DNA of 64,000 nt from the NCBI GenBank assembly GCA_043721855.1, contig JAYSPY010000129.1:25452-89451 (forward strand), in the 5' to 3' direction. The notes below the pieces were generated by a model, which was not told the DNA's origin, ran no database searches, and saw nothing but the letters and a program-made list of their open reading frames with translations. This document shows positions 25,614 through 34,444 of this stretch, one piece after another (positions within the stretch are counted from its first letter, which is position 1; every line of letters starts with the position of its first letter). A program made the translations under genes and the position numbers. The DNA comes from JACMNW01 sp043721855. Its GTDB lineage: Bacteria; Pseudomonadota; Alphaproteobacteria; Rhodobacterales; Rhodobacteraceae.

Positions 25614-27133
25614 ATGATTCATTTACATGAAAATAATTTCTTGACCAAATTGAAAATCTTCCATCCGGCCACGGATACCCGCACTTATAGAAAACCGCCA
25701 AACCAGTGTCACAGGGCCGTTGCCCACGATGGCAGGCCATGGACTGATATATCGCATTATTGGAGCATCAAGAACTCCGGAACTGCCCTGCTTCTAGCCA
25801 CCGTACTGGTTTGGCCTATGGGAAACACCGCCTTTGCCGGAATAACATTTCCAGCCAACTTGGCAGGGCATGCGATGATCCCGGCGCTCACCATGTTGAC
25901 GCCGCCCGCCGATGCGCCAAAAGATGCGCAGGTCAGTGGAAAGTTCACCGGGCTTTCACGCAACGAAGTTCCGGGGTCTGTCATGGGGGATACCGGGGCA
26001 AGCCACGGCAAACGCCCAACTGGCATCCGTCTGCCATTCCAAGGGCAGCCGTTTCAGGGCCTGTCTGGTTTTGCGATGGACCGCGCAAGTGATGGTGCGG
26101 TTTATGCGCTGACAGATAACGGCTTTGGCACAAAATCGAACAGCTCCGATGCCATGTTATTCTTTCACCGGCTGTTGCCCGATTTTGCGGCAGGCATTGT
26201 GGCGATACAGGCCACGATCTTTCTTGCCGACGCGGATCACAAAGTGCCATTTCGCATTGCCTATGGAGGCACTGACAGCCGCTATTTGACCGGTTCAGAT
26301 TTTGACATTGAAAGCATTCAGATTGCAGGCGGCACGGTATGGCTGGGTGACGAGTTTGGCCCCTATATCATCAATACCTCTATGGAGGGCCATGTGATCG
26401 CGGTTTATCCGACCATGCTGGGCGAGGCAGTTTTGAAAGGTCCAGAGTCGCACGGAATTTCGGCGGTTTTGCGTGGCGGGCACCGATTGGACGGTGCAAA
26501 GATCTGGCGGATATGAAGGCATGGCGTTGCAACCCGGGACGGGCCTGCTGTGGGCAATGCCGGAAATGCCTTTCCTTGGCTCTGACGGCAAGGCTGCAGA
26601 TACCTCTTTGCAGGTGATGGCATTTGATCCTGCAAAGGCCGCCTGGACCAGAGCCAGTTTCAAGTTTGCGCTGGGCGAAGGGGCAACAGCAATTGGCGAT
26701 TTCAATATCATAGTTGCGACCCGCGCTTTTGGTCATAGAGCGGGACAATGGCGAGGGCGACCCCAGCCTGAAATGCGCAGGCGACCCAAAGCCGGACTGC
26801 TTTCCGGCGCTGGCAGTTATAAAGCGGGTGGTATTGATTGACACCGCGTCAGTTGATGCAGACGGCTTCGTGCGCCGCATTGGCCATATCGACCTGGGGA
26901 ACATAGCCGATCCCGAGGGCAAGAACAGGGCGCAAACCGTGGCCGCGCGCGGTCTGACGGGAAAGGTGACCTTTGCGTTCTTCACCATCGAAGATGTGAT
27001 GCTGGTGGATGACACACATATCATGGTCGCGAATGACAACAACTTGCCCTATTCTTCCGGACGGGCATTCGACAAAGCCGCTGACACTGAATTCATCTTG
27101 CTCCGCGTGGCGGAGTTTCTTGCCGCCAAGTGA
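25614..27133 (+). pseudogene. Phytase-like esterase gene, broken by two frameshifts
   Basis: The product resembles the 'esterase-like activity of phytase' family, a secreted beta-propeller. A signal-like stretch TALLLATVLVWPMGNTAFA precedes KFTGLSRNEVPGS, GLSGFAMDRASDGAVYALTD and VWLGDEFGPYIIN. The frame changes near 26460-26500, continuing as SGGYEGMALQPGTGLLWAMP, and again near 26700-26730, continuing as ALLVIERDNGEGDPS to the stop. All three frames retain family sequence, so the gene was once whole. No convincing start is seen; the coordinate given is the last ATG before the signal-like region. Confidence 0.8.
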
Positions 27134-27738
27134 CACTGCAGGGATGCGGCGCGCCAAATGGCCGAAATCCGGTGGATGACGCGTGGTTCCGACCGTTTTT
27201 CGGCGGGTTTGCGCGTGTAAAAAGTTTAATCGTTTTGGCCGGTAACACGTGAAAAATCTGGCCTTGGTGACCCTTTGCCTTTCGCGAATAGCGACATCGG
27301 GGCCTGATTTCTTTGAAGCAAGGCAAGGTTTTTGCTGTTGCAGCATGTTTGCGGCGAAATCCAGTTCAAACTATTGATTTCACGCAGATGCTGCGATGCA
27401 GCAATCGTAATCAGATTGTGCTTCGCTGGTCTGTTGAACACGCGAATCAACCCGTGGTTTCGTGAGGAAAAAGAATGCAAGTCAGGCTTCTTATGTAAGG
27501 TTAACGCGAGTGCCATAATCGAAACATTTCACCGGAAAGCCGTGGCTGGATATCAGGTTGTTAACAATCAATCCTGTTTCGTTACAATTTGCAAAAAACC
27601 CTGTTTTACACCTGTCTAAAAAGGCTAGTCCCAAAATCCATGTGTTCAACCGGGGCGAGATATGAGAAAACTGCTACATGGAGAGCGTGTTGTGACAAGT
27701 TGACGTGGTGCGGAAGTAACGAGTTGTAGACGTAAGAT

Positions 27739-27824
27739 GGTGCTGGTGACGAGTGATGTTGGTGTTGGTGACGAGTGGTGCTGGTGACGAGTGATGTTGG
27801 TGTTGGTGACCAGTGGTGTTGGTG
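27739..27824. repeat. 38-bp tandem repeat, two full units plus 10 bp
   Basis: Units at 27739-27776 and 27777-27814 differ at one base, and a partial third runs to 27824. Each 38-bp unit consists of two ~19-bp halves built on GGTGCTGGTGACGAGT and GTTGGTGTTGGTGACGAGT. There are no unique spacers, so this is not CRISPR. Confidence 0.85.
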
Positions 27825-28124
27825 CAAACGGAACAAGTGATTGTGTTGGCGAGTGGGTGATTTTGGTTTTAGTAAGTGTGTTGGTGTAAGAGTTTTTTCC
27901 TGTTCGCGGCGTTTGACGAAAAGTTATTTGCCCTTTTCAGAGACGTGCCATGGTGGCTGCAAACCAGCGTGGCGCGTCCTGAAAGCGGGAATGGTTCAAA
28001 ATATATGTGGCGTGTGTGACGAGTGACCTGAGTTGAACGATTGATTATAAAGTGATTTTTGTCTTCTTGTGCTTGGAATTTTTGTGAAGTCTTTTTCATG
28101 TGCGTGTTGTTGTAACTGAATTTT

Positions 28125-28156
28125 TATAGGCCCCTGCATTTATAGGCCCCTGCATT
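28125..28156. repeat. 16-bp perfect tandem duplication
   Basis: TATAGGCCCCTGCATT occurs at 28125-28140 and again at 28141-28156, in the AT-rich part of the gene-free region. Confidence 0.85.
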
Positions 28157-28404
28157 TGTGTATCTGCGTGTTTTATCGGTTCGTTTTCGGTATAAAGTGG
28201 GTTGGTTAAAAGCGTTTTCAGACGTATTTTTTTAAATACAACTTGTTGTTTTAATTCGTTCTGCAGGTGTCGATTGCACCCTGTCGTGCGCTATGAGCGG
28301 CAAGTCTTCAGTAAAATTTATCCACAAGCACAACGGCCGGCGTTGTTTGGCGACCGCTGGTTTGGTGGGTAGCTTGATTTCATAAATCATAAGGCCGCCG
28401 CGGG

Positions 28405-29679
28405 TTAAAGTCGCGCGACAAGAACCTTGTCGATGCGGCGATCATCCAGATCGATGACTTCAAACCGATGGCCTTCTGCCTCGAACGCATCGCCCAGATC
28501 CGGCAGGCGGTGGAATTGATGCAGCATCAGGCCGGCGACGGTGTCGTAATCGCCGGCCATGGCACGGGGCAGGGCCATGCGTTCGCAAAATTCATCAACC
28601 GGCATCCAGCCCGCGACCAGCCACGTGCTATCCGTGCGTTGGAACATGGCGGGCTCTTCGGCCTTGTGTTCCAGGAAGGTGCCGGTGATCGCCTCCAGGA
28701 TATCGCCGGTGGTGATGATGCCTTCAAAACTGCCGTGTTCGTCGTAGACCAAGGCCATATGGTTGGGGGAGGCGCGCAAAATCTCGATCACCGCCAGCGC
28801 GTCGGCCTTGTCGGTGACAACCGGCACTTCGCGCATCAGTTTGCCGACATCCAAGGGTTTACCTTGCGAAATCGCAGCGAAAGCATCGGTCATATACAGA
28901 ACGCCAACCACTTCATCGGTATCGCGGTTGCGCACCGGAATGCGTGGCCTGCCAGAGGCGCGGATGGCGGCAATGGTTTCTTCTTGGGTGGCTTGCAAAT
29001 CAACCAGTTCGACATCACGGCGCGGCGTCATCAAGGCGCGGGCGGACCGATCTGCCAGCCGCATGACGCCCGATAGCATTTCTTGTTCTTCATCCTCGAT
29101 CACGCCGTCATATTTGGCTTCGGCCAGAATGGTGCGCACCTCTTCTTCGGTGACGCGGGCTTTGCTATCACGTGAGACGCCGAGCAGGGCCAAGACCATG
29201 CGGCCTGACCAATCCAGCAGCCAGACCAGCGGCGAGGCTATGCGCGCAATCCAGACCATGAAGGGGGCCGCGCGCATGGCAATGGCTTCGGGGTTGCGCA
29301 GGGCGATTTGTTTGGGGACCAGTTCGCCGATGATGAGGGTCAGATAGGTTAGAACCACGACCACGCCGCCGACACCCAGCGTTTGCGCCCAATCAGGATC
29401 AACGCCTTCGGCGGTTAGCCAGCCCGCCAAACGTGCTCCAAGTGTGGCCCCGGAAAACGCGCCCGACAGCACACCTACCAGCGTCATGCCCAGTTGGACG
29501 GAAGACAGAAATCGACCAGGGTCTTCGCACAGGCGCAGGGCCGTGGCTGCGCGAGTGCTGCCCGCCTCGGCGATAGACCGCAGCCTTGCGGGGCGGGACG
29601 ACACAAACGCCAGTTCAGACATGGACAGCCCGCCATTCAACACGATTAGAACGACGACGATGAGTATTTCAGTGAGCAT
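28405..29679 (-). CDS. CNNM/CorC-type (hemolysin-related) membrane protein
   Basis: 424 residues. The N-terminal CNNM (DUF21) domain has about three helices (ILIVVVLIVLNGGLSMSELA, GMTLVGVLSGAFSGATLGA, VVVVLTYLTLIIGELVPKQI). A tandem CBS pair follows (SARALMTPRRDVELVDL; ALVYDEHGSFEGIITTGDIL), then a CorC_HlyC domain (HRLPDLGDAFEAEGHRFEV). Probably involved in divalent cation efflux or homeostasis. ATG 29679 is chosen because the DUF21 helix begins there. Confidence 0.9.
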   Translation of the reverse strand: MLTEILIVVVLIVLNGGLSMSELAFVSSRPARLRSIAEAGSTRAATALRLCEDPGRFLSSVQLGMTLVGVLSGAFSGATLGARLAGWLTAEGVDPDWAQTLGVGGVVVVLTYLTLIIGELVPKQIALRNPEAIAMRAAPFMVWIARIASPLVWLLDWSGRMVLALLGVSRDSKARVTEEEVRTILAEAKYDGVIEDEEQEMLSGVMRLADRSARALMTPRRDVELVDLQATQEETIAAIRASGRPRIPVRNRDTDEVVGVLYMTDAFAAISQGKPLDVGKLMREVPVVTDKADALAVIEILRASPNHMALVYDEHGSFEGIITTGDILEAITGTFLEHKAEEPAMFQRTDSTWLVAGWMPVDEFCERMALPRAMAGDYDTVAGLMLHQFHRLPDLGDAFEAEGHRFEVIDLDDRRIDKVLVARL

Positions 29680-29936
29680 GGGGTCCGGATGATTGCGTAG
29701 CCTTAGGTTAGGGCGATGCGTGATAGGTCGCAAGGCATAGCATGGATTGTTGGCGATACCGTGCCAAAAATGCAGTGTTTTATCAAATGTCTTGCAAATG
29801 TGGGGTGGCGGCCCTATGTGAGCCTCGCAACGCTTTCTTAATCGACCCTCTGTTCCCTTGTGGCTGCAGTCTCGATCTAGACACACAGCCGGGTCATCGC
29901 ACATTCGCGGATGGCAAACATGATGGAGTATACACG

Positions 29937-30143
29937 ATGGCCAATGGCACCGTGAAATGGTTTAACGCAACCAAGGGTTTTGGTTTTATTGCCCCGGCAA
30001 ATGGCAACCGCGATGTGTTCGTGCACATCTCAGCCCTTGAGCGCGCAGGCATCCGCCAGCTGGACGACGGCCAAGCCGTAACGTTCGACATCGAGGCAGG
30101 CCGTGACGGCCGCGAATCGGCAACGAACCTCGCACTGGCATAA
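29937..30143 (+). CDS. Cold-shock domain protein
   Basis: 68-residue CspA-type RNA/DNA-binding protein. RNP1 is KGFGFIAP and RNP2 is DVFVHIS, following MANGTVKWFNATKG. The ATG at 29937 has a short GGAG 9 nt upstream. There are 257 bp to the divergent CNNM gene, leaving room for the long leader common in cold-shock genes. A hairpin follows at 30178. Confidence 0.96.
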   Translation: MANGTVKWFNATKGFGFIAPANGNRDVFVHISALERAGIRQLDDGQAVTFDIEAGRDGRESATNLALA

Positions 30144-30177
30144 ATTTGGGGGCCTGATTTCAGGTCTTTCAGACGGG

Positions 30178-30205
30178 AACGGGGGTAGCCATGGCTGCCC
30201 CCGTT
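30178..30205 (+). terminator. Terminator-like hairpin after the cold-shock gene
   Basis: AACGGGGGTAGCC (30178-30190) pairs with GGCTGCCCCCGTT (30193-30205) with one G-T pair. The T-rich tail (TTTGCGTTTGTT) is interrupted, so termination strength is uncertain. Confidence 0.65.
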
Positions 30206-30242
30206 TGCGTTTGTTAGCGGGGTGCTTTTCTTTGTGCGAATA

Positions 30243-30307
30243 CTCATCTTTCCCGATGGTCAATCTTCGTTGAGGTTGGCGAAGATTGACCGAAGGAGAA
30301 AGATGAG
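30243..30307. repeat. Two-tier inverted repeat between csp and the cupin pseudogene
   Basis: Outer arms CTCATCTTTC (30243-30252) and GAAAGATGAG (30298-30307), inner arms GGTCAATCTTCG (30258-30269) and CGAAGATTGACC (30280-30291), with a 10-nt loop. Both arm pairs are perfect and only 5-6 nt between them are unpaired. It could be a bidirectional terminator or the remnant of a small inverted-repeat element. Confidence 0.75.
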
Positions 30308-30330
30308 CGGGACATGGCAGCCGCTACGGA

Positions 30331-30684
30331 TCAGTCCAGTTTGAAATCGAAGTGTTTGCGCACGGCTTCTTCGATTTTCCAAATGCCTTTGAAGTCTTTT
30401 TCCACCGCGAAAGCATCGCCTGCGACAACGGTGACAGGGGTGCCGCCATCTGGCGTAATCACGATGCGCCCGGCGATCAGGTGAACGAATTCGTAGGCCG
30501 TGTAGGTGGCGTGATAGCTGCCGGGGCTGCATTCCCAGTAGCCCGACATCATGGTGCCGTCTGCGGTGGTGTGCAGCACCTAGGTGGCCATTTCAGGGCT
30601 GCCCTCGGTGACGATCCAGCCATCCAGATCATCACGCGACGGGGTGACGGTGGACAGGGCTGGCAGTTTCGTGATGGTTTGCAT
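30331..30684 (-). pseudogene. Cupin-domain gene interrupted by an in-frame TAG
   Basis: From the ATG at 30684 the frame reads MQTITKLPALSTVTPSRDDL and on through TEGSPEMAT, then TAG at 30580-30582, then VLHTTADGTMMSGYWECSPG to KHFDFKLD. The part after the stop is a typical small cupin (TAYEFVHLIAGRIVITPDGG). Relatives carry Trp at the stop position, so a single TGG to TAG change explains it. AGGAT precedes the ATG. Either a recent nonsense mutation or a sequence error; a shorter protein from the GTG at 30579 is less likely. Confidence 0.8.
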
Positions 30685-30735
30685 GGGATGATCCTATAAG
30701 GTTTTCCGGGGCATGACGCGGTCAGGCCTGCGGAT

Positions 30736-31614
30736 CTATGCTGTTGGCGGCGCTATTTTGTCTTGGGTTTGGGTATCGAAATCGCTCGCGGCGTGGCGTT
30801 CGTGCAACTGGGCTGAGGGCTCGCCCCAACTGCGATTGACCATTTTGCCGCGCATGACGGCCGGACGGGTGTCGATGTTTTGCGCCCATGCCAGCAGGTG
30901 GGTGTAGCTGGTGACATCAAGAAACTCGCCCGCGCTGTATTGGCGACCCAAGACCAGATTGCCGTACCAAGCCCAGATGGCGATATCGGCGATGGTATAT
31001 TCGTCGCCCGCAATGAAGGGGGTTAGCGCAAGCTGGCGGTCCAGCACATTCAACTGGCGCTTGGTTTCCATGGCAAAACGGTTGATCGGGTATTCCATTT
31101 TGCTGGGCGCATAGGCGTAGAAATGGCCAAAGCCGCCACCAAGATAGGGGGCCGATCCCATTTGCCAGAACAGCCAGTTCAGACATTCAGCGCGCGCGCC
31201 GGGGTCTTGGGGGATGAGGGCTGCGAATTTATCGGCCAGATACAGCAAAATCGCGCCGGATTCGAACAGCCGCACGGGTGGCGTGACCGAATGGTCCATC
31301 ATCGCGGGGATTTTCGAATTGGGGTTTACGGCAACAAAGCCGGAACCGAACTGATCGCCTTTGCCAATGTCGATCAGCCACGCGTCATATTCCGCACCGG
31401 CATGGCCCAAGGCAAGCAGCTCTTCCAGCATCACAGTGACCTTGACGCCGTTTGGTGTTGCCAGCGAATACAGCTGCAGCGGGTGCTGCCCGATGGAAAC
31501 CGGTTTTTCATGCGTGGCCCCGGCGATGGGGCGGTTGATGGTGGCGAATTTGCCGCCATTTTCTTTTTCCCATGCCCAGACTTTTGGCGGAATATAGGCG
31601 GTGTCGTTGGGCAT
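30736..31614 (-). CDS. yghU: Glutathione-dependent disulfide-bond oxidoreductase, YghU-like GST
   Basis: 292 residues. The N-terminal extension YIPPKVWAWEKENGGKFATI and INRPIAGATHEKPV is characteristic of the YghU/YfcG nu-class GSTs. The thioredoxin-like domain includes LYSLATPNGVKVTVMLEELL and IPAMMDHS, and the helical C-terminal domain contains YTIADIAIWAWYGNLVLGRQ. It reduces disulfides using two glutathiones. The ribosome site AAAAGGAC precedes the ATG. Downstream of gabD on the same strand with a 33-bp gap. Confidence 0.93.
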   Translation of the reverse strand: MPNDTAYIPPKVWAWEKENGGKFATINRPIAGATHEKPVSIGQHPLQLYSLATPNGVKVTVMLEELLALGHAGAEYDAWLIDIGKGDQFGSGFVAVNPNSKIPAMMDHSVTPPVRLFESGAILLYLADKFAALIPQDPGARAECLNWLFWQMGSAPYLGGGFGHFYAYAPSKMEYPINRFAMETKRQLNVLDRQLALTPFIAGDEYTIADIAIWAWYGNLVLGRQYSAGEFLDVTSYTHLLAWAQNIDTRPAVMRGKMVNRSWGEPSAQLHERHAASDFDTQTQDKIAPPTA

Positions 31615-31647
31615 GGGGTTGTCCTTTTCAATGGCCTTTGAAAGGTG

Positions 31648-33126
31648 TCAGATCGACAGGCAGATATATTTCAGTTCCATGTAATCGTCGATGCCGTGGC
31701 GGCTGCCTTCGCGGCCAAGGCCTGATTGCTTGACGCCGCCGAAAGGGGCCATTTCGTTGGAAATCACACCGGTGTTGACGCCGACCATGCCGTATTCAAG
31801 CTGTTCCTGCACGCGGGTGATGCGGCCGATGTCGCGGGCGTAGAAGTAGGAGGCGAGGCCAAAAATGGTGTCATTGGCGCGTTTGATCACCTCTTCTTCG
31901 GTGTCGAATTTGAACAGGGGCGCCAGCGGGCCGAAGGTTTCTTCGTTGGCGACCAGCATTTGCGGCGTGACGCCGGTGACGACGGTCGGTTCAAAGAAGG
32001 TGCCGCCAAGCGCGTGGCGTTTGCCGCCGGTGACGATTTTGCCGCCGCCTTTGATGACATCGGCAATGTGTTCTTCAACCTTTTCCACGGCATCCATATT
32101 GATCAGCGGGCCGGTGGTGGTGCCAGCGGTCAGGCCGTCACCGATGGTCAGTTTGCCCACAGCGGCGGCAAGTTTGGTGGCAAAAGCGTCATAGACCCCG
32201 GCCTGCACATAAATCCGGTTGGCGCAAACACACGTCTGGCCGTTGTTGCGGAATTTGGAAATCATCGCGCCTTCAACCGCCGCATCAAGATCGGCGTCGT
32301 CGAACACAATGAAGGGGGCGTTGCCGCCCAGTTCCATCGAGCATTTCAGCACTTGGTCAGCAGCTTGCTTCAGCAGGATGCGGCCCACTTCGGTGGATCC
32401 GGTGAAGGTCAGTTTACGAATGGCGGGGTTTTCGCAAAACTCCTTGCCAATCTCGGACGACCGTTTCGATGTGATGACGGAAAACAGCCCAGCGGGAATA
32501 CCTGCGCGTTCTGCCAGAACTGCCAAAGCGATGGCAGACAGCGGGGTTTCTGCCGCCGGGCGGGCGACAAAGCCACAACCAGCCGCCAAGGCCGGGGCCA
32601 CTTTGCGCGCCAACATGGCGTTGGGGAAATTCCACGGCGTGATGGACGCGCAAACGCCGATGGGTTGTTTGATGACGGAAATGCGTTTGTCGGGCATGTG
32701 GCCGGGAATGATTTCGCCGTAAGTGCGTTTGGCCTCTTCGCCGAACCATTCGATGTAGGCAGAACCATAGGCAATCTCGCCCATCGCCTCGGCCACGGGT
32801 TTGCCCATCTCAGCGGTCAGGATGGTGGCAAGATCGGCCTGTGCTGCCATGCACAGATCAAACCATTTGCGCATGACTGCGGCGCGGGCTTTGCCAGTGC
32901 GGGCGGCCCATTCGCGGCGGGCCACATCGGCGGCGGCAATGGCGCGGGCGGCGTCGGCGCGGGTCAGGTCCGGCACAGTGGCGATGATATCGCCGCGCGC
33001 CGGGTTGGTAACAGCAAAGGTAGCACCATCTGCGGCATCAACCCATTGCCCCGCGACATAGGCCTTGTTGGGCAAAAGACCGGGGTCTTTCAGAAGTGAA
33101 CGCAGGTCTGTGGCGGCATCAAGCAT
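31648..33126 (-). CDS. gabD: NAD(P)-dependent succinate-semialdehyde dehydrogenase
   Basis: 492 residues. Oxidises succinate semialdehyde to succinate. Key motifs: ITPWNFPNAMLARKVAPALA, TFTGSTEVGRIL (cofactor), MELGGNAPFIVFDDADLD with the general-base Glu, and NNGQTCVCANRIYV with the catalytic Cys. The GabD subtype is suggested by overall pattern; a related semialdehyde is possible. The start has AAGGGAA upstream, which is part of a 13-bp inverted repeat shared with the divergent hydrolase leader. Confidence 0.9.
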   Translation of the reverse strand: MLDAATDLRSLLKDPGLLPNKAYVAGQWVDAADGATFAVTNPARGDIIATVPDLTRADAARAIAAADVARREWAARTGKARAAVMRKWFDLCMAAQADLATILTAEMGKPVAEAMGEIAYGSAYIEWFGEEAKRTYGEIIPGHMPDKRISVIKQPIGVCASITPWNFPNAMLARKVAPALAAGCGFVARPAAETPLSAIALAVLAERAGIPAGLFSVITSKRSSEIGKEFCENPAIRKLTFTGSTEVGRILLKQAADQVLKCSMELGGNAPFIVFDDADLDAAVEGAMISKFRNNGQTCVCANRIYVQAGVYDAFATKLAAAVGKLTIGDGLTAGTTTGPLINMDAVEKVEEHIADVIKGGGKIVTGGKRHALGGTFFEPTVVTGVTPQMLVANEETFGPLAPLFKFDTEEEVIKRANDTIFGLASYFYARDIGRITRVQEQLEYGMVGVNTGVISNEMAPFGGVKQSGLGREGSRHGIDDYMELKYICLSI

Positions 33127-33183
33127 CGGAGCATTCCCTTTTCATGGACGCATATCCAATGCAATGTAGAACGGGGATTGTCC

Positions 33184-33207
33184 AGCAATGATAGCGCTAT
33201 CATTGCT
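33184..33207. promoter_or_regulatory. LacI-family-type operator palindrome
   Basis: A perfect 24-bp palindrome with core AATGATAGCGCTATCATT, centred between bases 33195 and 33196. The central GC step and TGATAGCGCTATCA are typical of LacI-family operators. It lies between gabD and the hydrolase, 21 bp before the hydrolase start. No LacI gene is in the window. Confidence 0.7.
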
Positions 33208-33228
33208 TGCGTGAAAAGGGAATGTCGA

Positions 33229-34011
33229 ATGGATATGGACCGCGCCTATGCCAATGGGGCGTTTATTGCGGCGGCGGAAACCTATCCGCCAAAGTGGGAT
33301 GCGGCCGCGCAGAATTTTCGCGCGAGCCTTGGCGCGCGGGCGCGGTTGGGGATGGTTTATGGCACGGCCGCGCGGCAGAAGTTTGATTTGTTCCTGCCCG
33401 AGTGTGTGCCGAAAGGTCTGATGATCTATGTGCATGGCGGCTATTGGTTGGCGTTTGGGCGGGAAAAGTGGTCGCATCTGGCGGCGGGGGCACTGGGGCG
33501 CGGCTGGGCCTGTGCGATGCCGTCCTACACGCTGGCCCCAGAGGCGCGGATTTCGGATATAACAGCTGAAATTGGCCGCAGTGTGGATGCGGCGTCGGCA
33601 CTGGTCGCGGGCCCGGTGGTGGTCACAGGGCATTCGGCGGGCGGGCATTTATCGGCCCGGATGGGGTGCGAAGGCGCGCCATTGAACAGCCATCTGGCGC
33701 GGGTAGTGCCGATATCGCCGGTGGCAGAACTGGGCCCGCTTATGCAGACAGCGATGAACGAAAAGCTGGGAATCACGCAAGCTGAGGCGGCATCGCAAAG
33801 CCCGGCGCGGTTGGCGTTGCGCAAGGGCACGTCAGCGCATGTCTGGGTGGGCGGGGCCGAGCGGCCAGCGTTTTTGTGGCAGGCGCGGACGTTGTCAGAG
33901 CATTGGAATTGCGATTGGACGGTGGCAGCGGGCAAGCATCATTTTGATGTGATTGATGATTTGGCAGACCCCGCGTCCGCGCTGCTGGCGGTGTGTCTGG
34001 ACGGGGTGTAG
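33229..34011 (+). CDS. Alpha/beta hydrolase, arylformamidase-like
   Basis: 260 residues. The oxyanion motif MIYVHGGYWLAFGREKW (HGGYW, as in kynurenine formamidases), nucleophile GHSAGGHLSARM, and a C-terminal His in AAGKHHFDVIDDL. Substrate unproven; the HGGYW motif makes an amide or ester of arylformamide type plausible. ATG 33229 has AAAAGGGAA upstream; a second ATG lies two codons on. Facing gabD across the operator palindrome, so both may be induced together. Confidence 0.85.
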   Translation: MDMDRAYANGAFIAAAETYPPKWDAAAQNFRASLGARARLGMVYGTAARQKFDLFLPECVPKGLMIYVHGGYWLAFGREKWSHLAAGALGRGWACAMPSYTLAPEARISDITAEIGRSVDAASALVAGPVVVTGHSAGGHLSARMGCEGAPLNSHLARVVPISPVAELGPLMQTAMNEKLGITQAEAASQSPARLALRKGTSAHVWVGGAERPAFLWQARTLSEHWNCDWTVAAGKHHFDVIDDLADPASALLAVCLDGV

Positions 34012-34032
34012 CAAAGCGGTGGGGTGGGGCAG

Positions 34033-34055
34033 GAAAACTTACTGCGCGAAAGTTT
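34033..34055. repeat. AT-rich palindrome family, degenerate copy C
   Basis: GAAAACTT (34033-34040), a CG-containing loop, then AAGTTT (34050-34055). It is imperfect but has the spacing and GAAAA...CGAAA...TTT pattern of the other copies, and also lies between convergent stops (34011 and 34082). Confidence 0.4.
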
Positions 34056-34081
34056 CTCGGCCCGTTCGGCCAAACGGCGGG

Positions 34082-34411
34082 TCAGGATTGATTGTTCATC
34101 CGCTCAATATATGTGCGCATTTCTTCGGCTTCGCGGCGGGCATCGCGCAGGCCGTCCATCGCGGCGCGCAGTTCCGCCTCGGTCTGGGTGATGTGATTGG
34201 ACAGTTCTGCCTCGCGCTGTTCCAGATAAATGATCGCCTGATCGCGGGTTTCTTCGGCTTCGTGCAGGGATTGCGCCATTTTATCCAACTCGCCCATGTC
34301 GCCGCCCGTGACGCGGGTGAAACGGTGCAGCGCCCAATACGCAAACCAGCCCATTGCGAAGGCGGCGAACAAGATGATTGCGGTGGCTATGACGAATTCG
34401 GAACGGTTCAT
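34082..34411 (-). CDS. Membrane-anchored coiled-coil protein, unknown function
   Basis: 109 residues. One N-terminal helix (VIATAIILFAAFAMGWFAYW) and then a charged heptad-like region from about residue 40 to the end (AQSLHEAEETRDQAII, EAELRAAMDGLRDARREAEE), predicted coiled coil. No named family recognised. It follows the OmpA-family gene by 33 bp on the same strand and may be an envelope partner. Confidence 0.75.
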   Translation of the reverse strand: MNRSEFVIATAIILFAAFAMGWFAYWALHRFTRVTGGDMGELDKMAQSLHEAEETRDQAIIYLEQREAELSNHITQTEAELRAAMDGLRDARREAEEMRTYIERMNNQS

Positions 34412-34444
34412 TAAAGGCCTATGCGCGGTTTGGGATCAGAAGTT

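Larger units (their letters stand above)
27134..28404. other. Long gene-free region, G/T-biased and partly AT-rich
   Basis: About 1.27 kb without a supported gene, unusual in a segment where most spacers are below 200 bp. The middle (27700-27900) is rich in GTTGGTG-type words and the last 400 bp are AT-rich. It holds a 38-bp tandem repeat (27739), a 16-bp duplication (28125) and a single TTATCCACA (28318-28326), which equals a DnaA box. No tRNA or known small RNA was recognised. Short open frames here have no family resemblance and low-complexity translations. Confidence 0.65.

Noticed and set aside
27332..27619. Open frame of about 95 codons in the gene-free region
   Set aside because: No ribosome site, no family resemblance, and composition unlike coding sequence in this genome.
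27739..27824. Possible CRISPR array
   Set aside because: Repeat units are directly adjacent with no unique spacers, the units contain internal sub-repeats, and no cas gene is present.
28318..28326. Replication origin suggested by TTATCCACA in an AT-rich stretch
   Set aside because: Only one DnaA box was found and no origin-linked genes (dnaA, parAB, hemE, repABC) are nearby.
30303..30344. Short open frame after AAGGAG (13 codons) before the cupin pseudogene
   Set aside because: The apparent ribosome site is part of the inverted repeat arm, the peptide is very short and no coding evidence exists.
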